DNA from: Tubiluchus corallicola
Lineage: Eukaryota > Priapulida > Priapulimorpha > Priapulimorphida > Tubiluchidae
Reading direction: 5' to 3'
Assembly (NCBI GenBank): GCA_030141605.1
Contig: JAQGDQ010000549.1
Span: forward strand, 99,794-142,293
DNA: 42,500 bases
A program made the translations under genes and the position numbers. The number at the start of each line of letters is the position of its first letter. Position 1 is the stretch's first letter. This document shows, one piece after another, positions 1 through 11,984 of the stretch. The notes under the pieces were generated by a model, which was not told where the DNA came from, did no database searches, and was given only the letters and a program-made list of their open reading frames with translations.

Positions 1-470
1 CCTAGAATCTATTTTTGACCATCCATGCGTCATCAATGGCTTCATGCGTCATCCATGGCTTCCATGGGTGCAATACCCCAGGTCAAGCATAACGTTCACA
101 CATTTGACCCAAGTTGCTTCGTGAACTTTCCCACTGCTAAACCTAGTGTAGGGCTGTTTAGGCACCTGACTATAATAAGCTTTCCCAGGGCATTTTTAGA
201 CATGGTGCAACTTCCTGCAAATTCAGTTTCTACCCTCGGGCTTCTTATCTGTGGAATTCTCCACCACGAATTTTAAATTTAATTTTGCTACTTAATTTGA
301 TTTTTTCGACACGTATTCGTATCTTTACCTTCTTTGCTGGATGCTTTTCTACCATGCTTAGTCTTTGTTATTTAATGCTCCTGTTTAGAACGACTTGTAC
401 AAAAGCGTGACATAAATTTCATGGTATTTTTAGCTGCAGGGGAAAATTGAAAACTCACAAATATTGCGCT

Positions 471-640
471 TTAAAGGAAAGACCAGGCATTCTGGGAAAT
501 TAGGCCTATTTCAATGCTGGGGAAAAATGTTAGAAAGATTTAGCAATATTAGTGTTATAAGTGTCTCGTGTAATTAGCAAAATCACTTAGAAGTCACGAT
601 CATTTAACGTTATTTCTCCCACCAGTGACGTCATTCATCA
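471..640 (+). mobile_element. Fragment related to one end of repeat family B
   Basis: TTTAAAGGAAAGACCAGGCA, TTCTGGGAAATTAGGC and TGTCTCGTGTAATTAGCAAAAT match, in reverse complement, the 6700-6860 end of the long family B copy with small differences. The rest of the element is absent or too diverged to see. Confidence 0.45.
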
Positions 641-977
641 ACTGAAGAAAATCAGGACACTGTGAATTACCGTCAAAAGAAGTTTTTACAAAAAGACAGA
701 TTGGTTATTTTGTAATATTTTTGCTTATGCAGAGTGCAGCAAAGCGCGCCTACGTAATGCGATGATGCGCTTACAAAAAATCACAAAGTCCACCAATTAC
801 GTCATAATTTTCGGGTGAATTGCTGTTACCACTGCGCCTGAAAATTTCTATTCAGAGGTAGTATAAATCAACTTTATGGATTTTGGACAGTTTTTTCAAA
901 TTTCTTTGTTTTATTTTTCTAAGTTTAAGCGGTAAGAGTAAAATAAACACAACAGGCAAAGGGACATGTACTTTCCT

Positions 978-1211
978 TCAACACTGATTTAATAAAAAGC
1001 TTGAAAACGAACTAGGTTTTGTGTATTTCTTCAAGTTAACTTGAACACCATCAGTATAACATTTACACCCACTCAGAGCGTTCATGTCCCACTCAAGGTC
1101 TGTCAGACTTGATCCTCTTATCTGATCCTGGAAAGTTGACATCCTGGGACAGGCCCTCCTCCTCTCGGAAACATGGTTTATCAGTAGCGGTGCTTTTGTT
1201 GCAACTTCCAC
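978..1211 (-). CDS. Weak candidate coding segment, unknown family
   Basis: A minus-strand frame of 77 residues sits in a stretch of mixed composition with two AG sites after pyrimidines (around 1140 and 1127) that could be acceptors. The encoded part after them is acidic then Cys-containing (LEWDMNALSGCKCY). An ATTAAA lies just before the stop in the sense direction. I recognise no family, and the opposite strand is also open at 1109-1348, so this may be chance. Confidence 0.12.
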   Translation of the reverse strand: MEVATKAPLLINHVSERRRACPRMSTFQDQIRGSSLTDLEWDMNALSGCKCYTDGVQVNLKKYTKPSSFSSFLLNQC

Positions 1212-1950
1212 TCATTCGTCCACTGAGTTCCATTCATTCAGCTCATTTATTTTATTCTGGCGCATCGAGGCTGCCGTACATTACTGATACTAAAGACGGC
1301 ATTCATCTAGTTCACGTAGCACACGTTATTCTGAATGGTGACTATTAATCGACTCGCTGATCAATGCCAGGGATCACATTAGCAGCTTCACGTGCAGGGT
1401 GGGAAATGTTCGTCACGTGACAATGCTGGTCAAAATGGCTTCCTTTGACAGGCACAAAGTCGTCTAGAGCAACCTGGTTTTTGAGTACGCGCAAGCTGAA
1501 GATAATATTGTTAAAACAGGCTTCTACTCAGCATATTCCAAAATGCAGAACGGCTGCTTAAAAATCCGTTTTTCATTGGACCTCTTTGGAATCCTTGCCA
1601 GAGATTGCTTTCATGTTAGCTACAACCTCAAACCCTTAAAATAATGTCAGCAGATACCTCCTATTACGAGTAATTCGTCAAACTTTAAGGAACTGAATTC
1701 GAATTTAAACCGTTCTGCTGTTTGTTTGCCTAGCATTTCAATTGAGAAGTCACGTGAGCGCTGTCATCACAGATGGGGACGAAAGTTTGTTGGTCCCCCA
1801 CCAATTTGGGCAGCTTTTCCTGGACACTGCCGCGTAGTTAACACTTTGAAGCCATCCATTCAGGCAGCCATAACTCCAGGGTTTCATTTCGCTGACCAGC
1901 TGAGCTAGAAATCGATTTAGCAGCTCCCAGTAGTAAACATGATGAAGTAT

Positions 1951-3463
1951 GTGAGTTATGTTTGAACGAGTCACGTCTAAAAGTGTTGAGATTTGTGAGT
2001 TATATTTAAATAAGTCACGTCTAAAAGTGTTGAGATTTGTGAGTTATATTTGAACGAGTCACGTCTCAAAGTGTTGAGATTTGTGAGTAATATTTGAATA
2101 AGTCACGTCTAAAAGTGTTGAGATTTGTGAGTAATATTTGAATAAGTCACGTCTAAAAGTGTTGAGATTTGTGAGTAATATTTAAATAAATCACGTTTAA
2201 AAGTGTTGAGATTTGTGAGTTATATTTGAATAAGTCACGTCTAAAAGTGTTGAGATTTGTGAGTTATATTTAAATAAGTCACGTCTAAAAGTGTTGAGAT
2301 TTGTGAGTTATATTTAAATAAGTCACGTCTAAAAGTGTTGAGATTTGTGAGTTATATTTAAATAAGTCACGTCTAAAAGTGTTGAGATTTGTGAGTAATA
2401 TTTGAACGAGTCTCGTCTAAAAGTGTTGAGATTTGTGAGTTATATTTGAACGAGTCTCGTCTAGGAGTGTTGAGATTTGTGAGTTATATTTGAACGAGTC
2501 TTGTCTAGGAGTGTTGAGATTTGTGAGTTATATTTGAACGAGTCTCATCTGGAAGTGTTGAGATTTATGAGTTATATTTGAACGAGTCTCGTCTGGAAGT
2601 GTTGAGATTTGTGAGTTATATTTGAACGAGTCTTGTCTAGGAGTGTTGAGATTTGTGAGTTATATTTGAACGAGTCTCATCTGGAAGTGTTGAGATTTGT
2701 GAGTTATATTTGAACGAGTCTCGTCTAGGAGTGTTGAGATTTGTGAGTTATATTTGAACGAGTCTCGTCTGGAAGTGTTGAGATTTGTGAGTTATATTTG
2801 AACGAGTCTCGTCTAGGAGTGTTGAGATTTATGAGTTATATTTGAACGAGTCTCATCTGGAAGTGTTGAGATTTATGAGTTATATTTGAACGAGTCTCGT
2901 CTGGAAGTGTTGAGATTTGTGAGTTATATTTGAACGAGTCTCATCTGGAAGTGTTGAGATTTATGAGTTATATTTGAACGAGTCTCATCTGGAAGTGTTG
3001 AGATTTATGTGTTATATTTGAACGAGTCTTGTCTAAAAGTGTTGAGATTTGTGAGTTATATTTGAACGAGTCTCGTCTAAAAGTGTTGAGATTTGTGAGT
3101 TATATTTGAACGAGTCTTGTCTAGGAGTGTTGAGATTTGTGAGTTATATTTGAACGAGTCTCATCTGGAAGTGTTGAGATTTATGAGTTATATTTGAACG
3201 AGTCTCGTCTAGGAGTGTTGAGATTTATGAGTTATATTTGAACGAGTCTCGTCTAGGAGTGTTGAGATTTGTGAGTTATATTTGAACGAGTCTCGTCTAG
3301 GAGTGTTGAGATTTGTGAGTTATATTTGAACGAGTCTCGTCTAGGAGTGTTGAGATTTGTGAGTTATATTTGAACGAGTCTCGTCTAGGAGTGTTGAGAT
3401 TTGTGAGTTATATTTGAACGAGTCTCATCTGGGAGTGTTGAGATTTGTGAGTAATATTTGAAT
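1951..3463 (+). repeat. Minisatellite, 44-bp unit, about 34 copies
   Basis: The unit reads GAGTTATATTTGAACGAGTC then TCGTCTAGGAGTGTTGAGAT and TTGT. The first ten or so units carry GTCACGTCTAAAAG; later units carry GTCTCGTCTAGGAG or GTCTCATCTGGAAG in mixed order, indicating repeated block duplications. There is no open frame through the array. Confidence 0.95.
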
Positions 3464-3795
3464 TATAAGCACTGGGTTGGAAATATTGTCCTAACAATTT
3501 TCTAAAACGTTTTCGAAATGAATCTATTTCATTCTTTTGACAATGTTTGACTAACTGAATTTTGTTTCAAAGCACATCGTCCATGGCTTCTCTGGATAAC
3601 TAACCTGACTTTCCGTTACGATGGCTTGATTGCTTTCTACTCTATCAAAAGTACTTCCCAGCCTGCTAACAGTCCGGGACAGATTTTGACTTTTGGGGCA
3701 CCTGGGCTAATGAAATTATGGGGCCACCTCAGACCAAGCCACCCTCTAACTTTCTCGTACTCGCCTCGAATATTTCTACTTGATATATTTTAGCA

Positions 3796-3950
3796 AAATT
3801 TAAAAGCTGGGGGGTGGACCGTACTTCAAATAAAGGGTTTCAAAGAGGGGCCTTTATCTTAAATAAAGGGCCTGAAAGAAAGGCCGTTTATCTCAAAGAA
3901 AAGGGCTTCGAACAGGGATCCTCTATTTCAAACGAGGAGAAACTTTAAAA
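3796..3950 (+). repeat. Degenerate short tandem of AAATAAAGGG/GGCCTTTATC units
   Basis: Three or four imperfect units of roughly 35-40 bases (CAAATAAAGGG, TTAAATAAAGGG, CTCAAAGAAAAGGG with intervening GGCC) lie side by side. The rest of 3464-4930 shows no gene; a C run at 4006-4016 is the only other simple feature. Confidence 0.4.
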
Positions 3951-4929
3951 TTGGATTTTTAGATTTCCTGGCTTTCTTTTTTAAAGTCAGAAATGCAAAG
4001 TAGCCCCCCCCCCCCTCAAGCTGAGGGGCCCTAAACTGCAATCTGTAGTAATCTATATTGTAATCCGGCCCTGTTCCTAGTGTTATCGTTCACTGTGCAC
4101 AGAGCTCATAGATACAGGCAATTATCTCAGTATTATACTGAACCATTTTGAAAAATGCGAGAAAAATTTGCTTGTAAAAGTCACGCCTACAATGCTCTAG
4201 GAGAGTTATCACTATGGCTTTATCATTGATACAGGTATCCTATTCATTAGTACCAATTATGGACATTAGTCGTGTGCAGAGAAAGATCAAAGACCGCCGA
4301 CAGCTACTGTAAATTACACAGCTTCAGATGGTTACTTTGATATAGAATCACATGGGGATAAGTCGTTCACTTTGGCAATACCAGAAATCTTCGCAATATC
4401 AATAATGCATACGCACCGCAGACCTTAGCGACGACAAAGCTGCCACCTACGCAAAGGAATATTGAATCAAAGAATGAGAAATAACTTTAACGCGCTGATG
4501 AGGAGCATGTAACTTGGATACCTCACAGATTTAGGAAGTTTTTAACTAAATAATCAAACAGCTAAATTTCGACAAGAAGTAGGCAAGTGAAGCATTTTCG
4601 AAGCTTACACACCACAAGTAATTTAAAAACAAAAATTGTATATATCTATTCACATTTCACAAACTTGAAAAAATGCATTTGTGTATGATGTACAACGGAC
4701 TTAACAACATAGATCTGTCACATTCACACGTCCATCTGCAAAAAAAGAGAATTCGACAACCCCTTGAAAAAAATCAAGCGGTTAAACTAGCAAACTATTT
4801 CTCATATTTTATGTAAAATAACCGCAAGAATATGGCAGTTAATTCACGCCTCAGCATTTAAAGCTTGAGTCGTGACTTGGTGATAAAGCTCAGATAACTC
4901 GCTTGTATAAAATCAGGTTCAAAGCTCGG

Positions 4930-5625
4930 ATCAGTTTGCATTAAGGCTGTCAGGTACAGTTGATAACTGTGCAACATAGTTAGCATGGATTACTGTAACT
5001 ACACTCTGTAATTCTCCATGTTGCACTAAAATCACCATCATCACCGTCATTGTCATCATCATCATCAACAGCATCAGCATTTTCGTCACTATCGCAATCG
5101 TCAATATCATCATCAATATCATTCATCACAAAAAATAACTGCCACCATCCATCACCACCTCCACAACAACAGCAACTGCAACAACTACTACAACACTACT
5201 ATCACCACCACCACTATCATTACCATTATCATCGTCATCATCATCATCAACAGCATCAGCATTTTTGTCACTATCACAATCGCCAATATCATTCATCACC
5301 ACCACCACAACAACAGCAACAGCAACGACTACTACAACACTACTATCACCACCACCACCATCATTACCATCATCATCGTCATCATCATCATCAACAGCAT
5401 CAGCGTTTTCGTCACTATCGCAATCGTCAATATCATTCATCGTTTCAGTCAATCAGGGAGAGACCACAACAACAGCAACAGCAACAATTACTACAACACT
5501 ACTATCACCACCACCACCACCATCATTACCATCATTATCATTATCATCATCGTCATTATCACCATTGTCATCAATACGTAATCGTCCTTGATATCATCGT
5601 ACTAATTTCTCCACAAATAAAACGA
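4930..5625 (+). repeat. Compound CAT/CAC/CAA repeat with a longer 144-182-base period
   Basis: Trinucleotide blocks (CAT, CAC, CAA, CAG) alternate with a recurring segment containing GCATCAGCATTTT and CACTATCGCAATCGTCAATA, seen at about 5071, 5253 and 5397. Both strands stay open for long runs (a His/Gln-rich frame 5050-5637 on plus, Asp/Val-rich frames on minus), but this follows from the triplet composition and I do not call a gene. Confidence 0.85.
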
Positions 5626-5639
5626 AATCACGGCTAGAT

Positions 5640-6120
5640 CCGACCGCCCCAGCAATCAGCAATCTCACCACACTAGTCTGAATACGAAATGTTCCATTGT
5701 TCTTTTCGGCTAAAGAAAACTGCACAAATTCTATGCAGGATTAGCGCGGATTAAAGGCGTGATCCACACAAAATAACACTGAATCAGAACTATTTACATT
5801 CCTGAACGCCCCCGCAATTGCATGCCAGTGAACCGAACTCACAGGCGGGTGAGTTTTTGCGCTCGTTTTTAACAGCCGGGAGCTTTGAGTTACTGGCAAT
5901 TTACGTAACACGGGGGTTGTGAAACGGGCTCACCCAACACTCAGGGGTGCTACTGGGTGTCTAGGGCTGGAAAATTTCTCAGTATCTTCGCTGTGACTTG
6001 ATTATCTTTACGTCAGACAATAGTTTTGTTCAATGATATTTGTTCTGGCGTATAATTAAAAGGTAAGATACGCATTACTTAGGCAAAGCTAAAAAAACAC
6101 TTTGAAATTTTGTCACCTGA
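5640..6120. other. Unique, moderately GC-rich stretch; no gene seen
   Basis: This stretch is free of repeats and has a mixed composition. It contains GCGGATTAAAGGCGTGATCC (5746-5763 region) with a GGATTA homeodomain-type core, and a CGGGTGAGTT donor-like motif at about 5845. No frame or splice pair supports an exon. It could be regulatory. Confidence 0.3.
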
Positions 6121-6127
6121 TTATCTG

Positions 6128-6870
6128 GGTGCAGAGCTTGCGTTGGCAGTAACGCTGTATATAACTTGTAAATATAAACTCCTGCGATGACCGTTAAGCG
6201 CAGCCATTTTAATAGTAAATCATTTGAAACAAGTTTAGATAACATTGCGTGAAGTTTGAAAAAAGAATCAGATCATTCGTAGCACTTTTCGCTAAGCAAA
6301 AGTTTAAATTACTTTATCTTGTCAATACGTTTTTTGGTGCACACTGTGAAGATAAATCAGTGGTGCACACTGTGAAGATAAATCAGTGGTGCACACTGTG
6401 AAGATAAATCAGTGGTGCACACTGTGAAGATAAATCAGTGGTACACACACTGTGAAGATAAATCAGTGCAGTGTTACCAGTTGGCGCGAATATTTTAATT
6501 TATTAATAATTTTCTTTTCTAGTTATTAGTCTTCCAAGTAAGAAAGCATAATGGCACTTAATATAACTTTGCAGGGAAAGTATTTTGAGAGATAGTTTAA
6601 CATTGCCTTTTCATCTCTTTGTTTACGGATATGACGTCACGCACTTTAAAATTCCCTTTTCTTCCCCTTTACTTTATTTAGATGTTTTATTTGCGCTGTT
6701 GTTGTTGTTATGAAGTTACACAAATTCAGGGGAGCGTCTAAGCACATTTTACTAATTACATGAGACGCTTATCACACTTTTATTACTGAATCCTTACATT
6801 TTTCGCGTGTATCGAAATAAGCCTAACTTCCCAGAAGGCTTGGTCTTTCCTTTAATCACTGTTGGGCGCC
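6128..6870 (-). mobile_element. Dispersed repeat family B, long copy
   Basis: In reverse orientation it shares an ordered set of blocks with copies at 12.9, 19.9, 27.8 and 29.2 kb: a GCAGTAACGCTGT block, a GCGCAGCCATTTTA block, AACAAGTTTAGATAAC, TCTTTTCTAG..., TAATATAACTTTGCAGGGAAAG and AAATTCCCTTTTCTTCCCC. Its right end (6700-6860) also matches 471-640. It carries a 26-bp tandem array. There is no coding frame, so it is a non-autonomous element; the class is unknown. Confidence 0.5.
6336..6467 (+). repeat. 26-bp tandem repeat, 5 copies, each with GTGCAC
   Basis: The unit is GGTGCACACTGTGAAGATAA followed by ATCAGT. Four copies are identical and the fifth has a two-base insertion (GGTACACACAC). 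It lies within repeat family B. Confidence 0.95.
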
Positions 6871-7129
6871 ATTACACCGGTCCTCTAGACATTGAGCAAG
6901 TCGTAACCAGGAGGCTGTGAATAGGACGAATCATATGTCCATATTTCGCTGATGCACTGCAGCTACTGTTGCTGGACTTTGCAAAACCTAATCAAGCCTA
7001 TAATGATTTGCTGGTTAAATGTGTACACAATCAATAGGGGAGTCAGTAATCTCGGGGGAAAGAAGCCATGGTCACGCAATGCTGAACAAGCTCGTGTGGT
7101 GAAAGCTTCGTTATGATGGAATGTTTCCT

Positions 7130-8010
<881 letters not shown>

Positions 8011-8089
8011 ACTGTGGTGTTCTGAAAGCTTAATTAAGATCGAATGCAATGCTCACTGTCTATTTGCTTAACAAAGTGAATTGTTACTA

Positions 8090-8345
8090 AAATTCACGCA
8101 TAGAACTTTCACTGGCAACCTTGCTGAGAAATGTTTTTATCTTTGCGTAGGTTTGCATACCTTTAGTTATCATTTACCTGTGGCAACAGTTAGAATCCCT
8201 TTGCAGCAGCAACAGCAACGTGGTGATTTGTATAATTTATGCATAATTAATCGCATACATTTACTTGTCTTCCCTTGCAGCATTTGCTTACTGTTGTGGT
8301 AACTAGAATGAATTACAGCACAGTGGCTGTGTGGCAAACTGATAA
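8090..8345. other. Unique AT-rich stretch between simple repeats
   Basis: It contains TATGCATAATTAATCGCATA (8238-8257), a POU/homeodomain-like motif cluster, and a short CAGCAGCAACAG run. No gene is seen. Confidence 0.3.
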
Positions 8346-8355
8346 CTGTAGAAAC

Positions 8356-8455
8356 GATGATGATAATAGATGATGATGATGATGATGACGATGACGATGA
8401 CGATGATAATGATGACGATGACGACGATGATGATGATGATGATGATGATGATGAT
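8356..8455 (+). repeat. (GAT)n/(GAC)n microsatellite
   Basis: Tandem GAT with interspersed GAC triplets, directly followed by an AAT array. Poly-Asp/poly-His frames result from it. Confidence 0.95.
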
Positions 8456-8456
8456 C

Positions 8457-8549
<93 letters not shown>

Positions 8550-8565
8550 TAATAATAATAATATC
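8456..8565 (+). repeat. (AAT)n microsatellite
   Basis: About 30 uninterrupted AAT triplets followed by a short AAAATAAT tail and ATCAACAACAAC. Poly-Asn and poly-Tyr frames are artefacts. Confidence 0.95.
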
Positions 8566-8680
8566 AACAACAACAATAACAGCAAGATGATGATGATTAT
8601 AGGCGATGCAAGTGATGAAATAAAAATGTTTCAACCTTATGTGGAATTTGAGTAAACACATTTAACGAAAAACTAAATCT

Positions 8681-8763
8681 TCTCTTTCTTCCTCTTCCTC
8701 ATCCCTCTCTCTCACTCTCTTTCTCTCTCTCTGTCTTTCTTTCTCTCTCTCTCTCTCTCTCCT

Positions 8764-8800
<37 letters not shown>

Positions 8801-8970
8801 CTTCTTCCCCCTCTCTCTCTCTCTCGCTCTTTCTCTCTTCTCGCTGTCTCTCTTTTTTCTTCCCCCTCTCTCTCCTTCCTCCTCTCCCTCTCATTCTCTC
8901 CCCTCTCTCTCTCCTTCCTCCTCCTCTCTCTCTCTCTTTCTCTCATTCTCTCTCCTTTCTCCTATCTATT
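8681..8970 (+). repeat. Pyrimidine-rich (CT)n tract
   Basis: Runs of CTCTCT with CTTCCTCC interruptions. It is the strand complement in type of the purine tract at 7130-8010, so the two form a long inverted pair flanking the GAT/AAT block. Confidence 0.95.
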
Positions 8971-9379
8971 TCCTTTCTCACTACAAAGAATAATTACCTA
9001 GGACAGGTTTGCTAAAAGCATAAGGAACTATGCAATGCTGCCCCCAGATTTTATTACAACTCACAGGACCATTTAATATACACATTAGCCGAACATCGCG
9101 CATTAATATTCCACAGGGAAACAAGAATATAATCCCTTTAAATAAATGATGGTAGGATTAATATTTAGTAAGTCCTGCTCTGTGGCGGAGTAAGGGGGAG
9201 CAAGAAAACCTCCGAGTCTGCCCCCTTTGATCTGCCTTATATTATGCCTTCCATGAACTTAATAAATTACGTAATTTAAGGAAATTAAAAAAAGTGGAAA
9301 TTCGCGGAGAAATCTAAAGATTCTCAAGGGTTCAAAACTGATAATAATGAAGGGGCATAACTACGTTGTGTAAAGGTCA

Positions 9380-9620
9380 CCTAGGCCTCTGAAGATTCAT
9401 CCTTACTCAGTACCACCTCTTCGTGTTTGGATACGCCCCCGCCGTTCTGCATAAAACAAACGGCGGAGCTGTTTCTCATCATGGCGGCGTGGTGCAAAAT
9501 AAATGCGGTTATGCAATATTCATGAAACGATTGAAAGCAAAAAGCTAATTTATTGAATCTAATTAGCACTCCGAAAATTACTCGCCTAATTAACGTTGCT
9601 AATCACGTCACGGGTGAAAA
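9380..9620. promoter_or_regulatory. Candidate conserved non-coding element with homeodomain/POU motifs
   Basis: A non-repetitive stretch begins GC-rich (GCCGTTCTGC...AACGGCGGAG) and continues with TTATGCAATATTCATG (octamer-like), CTAATTTATTG, TCTAATTAGC and CCTAATTAACG. The density of TAATT cores and octamer-like words is typical of developmental enhancers. No expressed frame is evident. This is inference from composition only. Confidence 0.3.
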
Positions 9621-9767
9621 GTATGCTGCTGATAATTATGCGCAAATCGAGGCTACGAAAAAGGTGAGGTAGCGAAGCCATTTATAAACTTAAAATTTCA
9701 AATTCAGTTTGTACAGGTACTCGCAGTATTATTGGAAAAATAACTTTTTTGCTTGGAAAAACAAGAC

Positions 9768-10165
9768 AGGATGATTTTTCAGATACTACCCCATTTTCAA
9801 GTCCGGTGAAAAGTATACACAATTAATGCTGCATAAGCCTTTCCGATAATTAAATAATAGATAAAAACTTAATTAACGGCGGTCGAGCCCAACTATTGGT
9901 GACATCACAAACTAACATAATTTTCATCAGCAAAAATATTCCTTGAGCGTGTTGCCCCTGTTTGTAAAAGAGAAAATTGAAGTAGAGTGCTACTGTAAGT
10001 GATTCAATGTGTTGTACTAAAGCTCGGTAAGTTTTACGATAAAAATCCAAATTTCAAATCAACCGCTATGCTCACGCGTAAGCTGTCGAACGTGTGTAGT
10101 ACGTCACAAACGAACACCTATGAACTTACTTGAAAACGGGGTAGAATACTCAGCCTTCTGTTTTT
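9768..10165 (+). mobile_element. MITE family A, copy 1, with terminal inverted repeats
   Basis: The left end (ACTACCCCATTTTCAAGT, about 9783-9800) pairs with the reverse complement of the right end (ACTTGAAAACGGGGTAGAAT, about 10130-10150). The same internal sequence recurs near 10.6, 14.1, 17.4 and 34.2 kb in both orientations, with motifs GGATGATTTTTC, GAGCGTGTTGC and AAGCAC/AGTGCTACT. There is no coding capacity. This is a small non-autonomous DNA element of about 400-580 bases. Confidence 0.6.
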
Positions 10166-10629
10166 TCTTGTACTAATTTTGTAGTCCCTCCAAATCTTCT
10201 TTAAGTATCTGACGCGCGTCACTACGGTCTGTAAGCCATAGACCTGCATGCTGCTCCTCAACTGTGTAGTACAAGTCGAGTATTCTATTTACCAGAAGAA
10301 AATTATGCGTGTTTGTGATTGCTGCATGATAGAGGGAGCTTGAAACTCAATCAACATGAAGAGAAATTCAATATAATTCAAACTTAATTATAAATTGCGC
10401 AATTAAAGCCCCGGATTTCTGTCGCGGCCAGCTCGTGTAGATAGAGACGAATCAATACCTCACTTGCGGTTACCAGAACACTTAATGCAAATGTGTGTTC
10501 AAATGCTTCCATTCTGGCTGTAACAATCGCTTAACAACCCGAGTATGCAGAGTGCTTGTCCAGTCCAAGAGCTAGTTGCTATTAGTTGTTCACATGTACC
10601 AGCTGGCGCCAAAAAAATGCGCCTAAATT

Positions 10630-11045
10630 TGACGTACGGTAGAAAGCACACATCTTAACACCAATTACAATACTGCAAAAGTGTTTCTGATGGTTAAATC
10701 ATAGATTAAATAACAGTTTACTTAACGGCGGGTGAGCCCAGCTGTTAATGACATCACAGACGAACGATATTCCGTGAGCGTGTTGCATGTGCTCGCAAAA
10801 GCGAAAATTAAAGCACAGTGCTACTTTACTAAATCCAGTGTTATATACAATGACGGGTAAATTTAAAATTTAAAAACCTCCAACATGTGCACTACGTCAT
10901 AACTGTGCAGTTTTTGTGCAACGCATTTCCGGAATGCAGGTGCTGTGTCCATCTAAATAGCGCACGACGAAATTCATGTTACTGGGCGCGAACGTGATTT
11001 TAAATTTCTGTGCTTATAATTCTTTACGTAATTACGAAAGCGATA
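10630..11045 (+). mobile_element. MITE family A, copy 2 (diverged)
   Basis: It shares with copy 1 the run TACTGCAAAAG...ATTAAATAACAG, GAGCCCAGCTGTTAATGACATCACA, GAGCGTGTTGC and GTGCTACT in the same order and orientation. It extends further than copy 1 at its right side, matching the 34.2-kb copy (GTTTTTGTGCAACGC, GCGAACGTGATTTT). The left terminal repeat is not clear. Confidence 0.5.
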
Positions 11046-11136
11046 GTAATTGTTAAAGAAACAATTACGATTGTTTTCAACATTTTACACACCATAGTCC
11101 AAATTATGGCCAAATTTTGATGAAATAGAGACTAAC

Positions 11137-11717
11137 TGGATACAGCTGTCAAAGTTTCAGAAATATTTCCTAACGCCATTTTAACATTTTTTTACATTTT
11201 TACAAAATTTTGCATTTTGACGCGTTGTCCCGTGGCACTAAAAGTTCAAGAAATAGTCCTAGGTCACTAATCGTACAACCAAATGAAAGCCCACAAGCAA
11301 TTTCCTATTGAACCCTAATAGTAGCCAAGTGTCAATCTGTGAACGTTATGGATATTTTTTAATAATAATAAATCTTTATTCAAGAAATGAACGTATATAC
11401 AAAAAGGTGCCTCTTTTTGCAGGCTCAGATCAACAATTTACATTTTCATATAACAAATCTTTTAAATATTTCCAGTTTCACCCTATGTACAAGGAATAAC
11501 ATATTATACTTAAATTAGATTTAATTTCAAATGATTCACAAGTATTATACACATGAATTAAAAGTTATAAAGCTCCAAAGTGCAGGACTATTTCTTGACT
11601 TTTTAGATTCCCGGGACAGCGGGCCAAAATGTAAAATTGTACAAACAAATGTCCAGAACGTGGTCAGAACGACCTAAAGAATCATTCCTGATAGTTTGGT
11701 AGCTGTATCCAATCAGT
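11137..11717. mobile_element. Foldback/long inverted-repeat element interrupted by an insertion
   Basis: A left arm of about 125 bases (11137-11262, starting GGATACAGCTGTCAAA and ending AAGAAATAGTCCT) is the imperfect reverse complement of a right arm (11582-11715, starting AGGACTATTTCTTGAC and ending AGCTGTATCCA). The loop contains about 95 bases of shared sequence plus an insertion at about 11357-11567. This is a palindromic MITE-like element. A partial second copy lies at 11985-12290. Confidence 0.6.
11357..11567 (-). mobile_element. Retrotransposon 3' end inserted in the foldback element
   Basis: Read on the minus strand, the segment ends with AATAAA and a TTATTATTATT tail (11358-11376), as expected for a reverse-transcribed 3' end. 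The second copy of the host repeat at 11985-12290 lacks it, which supports an insertion. No coding sequence is recognised. Confidence 0.4.
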
Positions 11718-11740
11718 CCCGTTTTTGGCTAACAGACGGT

Positions 11741-11973
11741 TTAGTCTAGTGGTAATGCGTCTGCTTTCCGTCTGGGAGGTCGTGAGTTCGAACCAGCGGC
11801 CGGGTCATACCAAAGACTTTAAAAACGGGTACCTGCTTTGTCCTGCCTGACGCGTTGTATTTTAGGGTAATAATGTAGTTGTAGGTTGTTATTTACAGTC
11901 AGCGATAAAAGCTCTTTGAGCTAATGTTAATTGTTGACCCAAAAGCCGACTTTAAATAATAATAATAATAATA
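11741..11973 (+). mobile_element. tRNA-derived SINE
   Basis: The 5' part contains a pol III A-box-like TAGTCTAGTGG and a B box GTTCGAACC about 35 bases later, in a tRNA-like context, followed by a body with CATACCAAAGACTTTAAAA and an (AAT)n tail at about 11956-11973. The anticodon arm does not pair well and the body continues past a tRNA 3' end, so it is a SINE, not a tRNA gene. It lies between two copies of another repeat. Confidence 0.7.
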
Positions 11974-11984
11974 AACTACTGATT

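Noticed and set aside
3660-4080. Possible DNA transposon ends (AACAGTCCGGGA near 3668 and its near complement around 4065)
   Set aside because: The match is short and imperfect, with no clear target duplication; too weak to call.
5050-5637. His/Gln-rich protein of 195 residues
   Set aside because: The composition is fully explained by CAT/CAC/CAA triplets; frames on the other strand and in other phases are equally open.
8313-8661. Poly-Tyr, poly-Asp, poly-Asn and poly-Ile frames
   Set aside because: Direct translation of GAT and AAT microsatellites.
11741-11815. Functional tRNA gene
   Set aside because: A and B boxes are present but the arms do not pair well, and the unit continues into a SINE body with an AAT tail.
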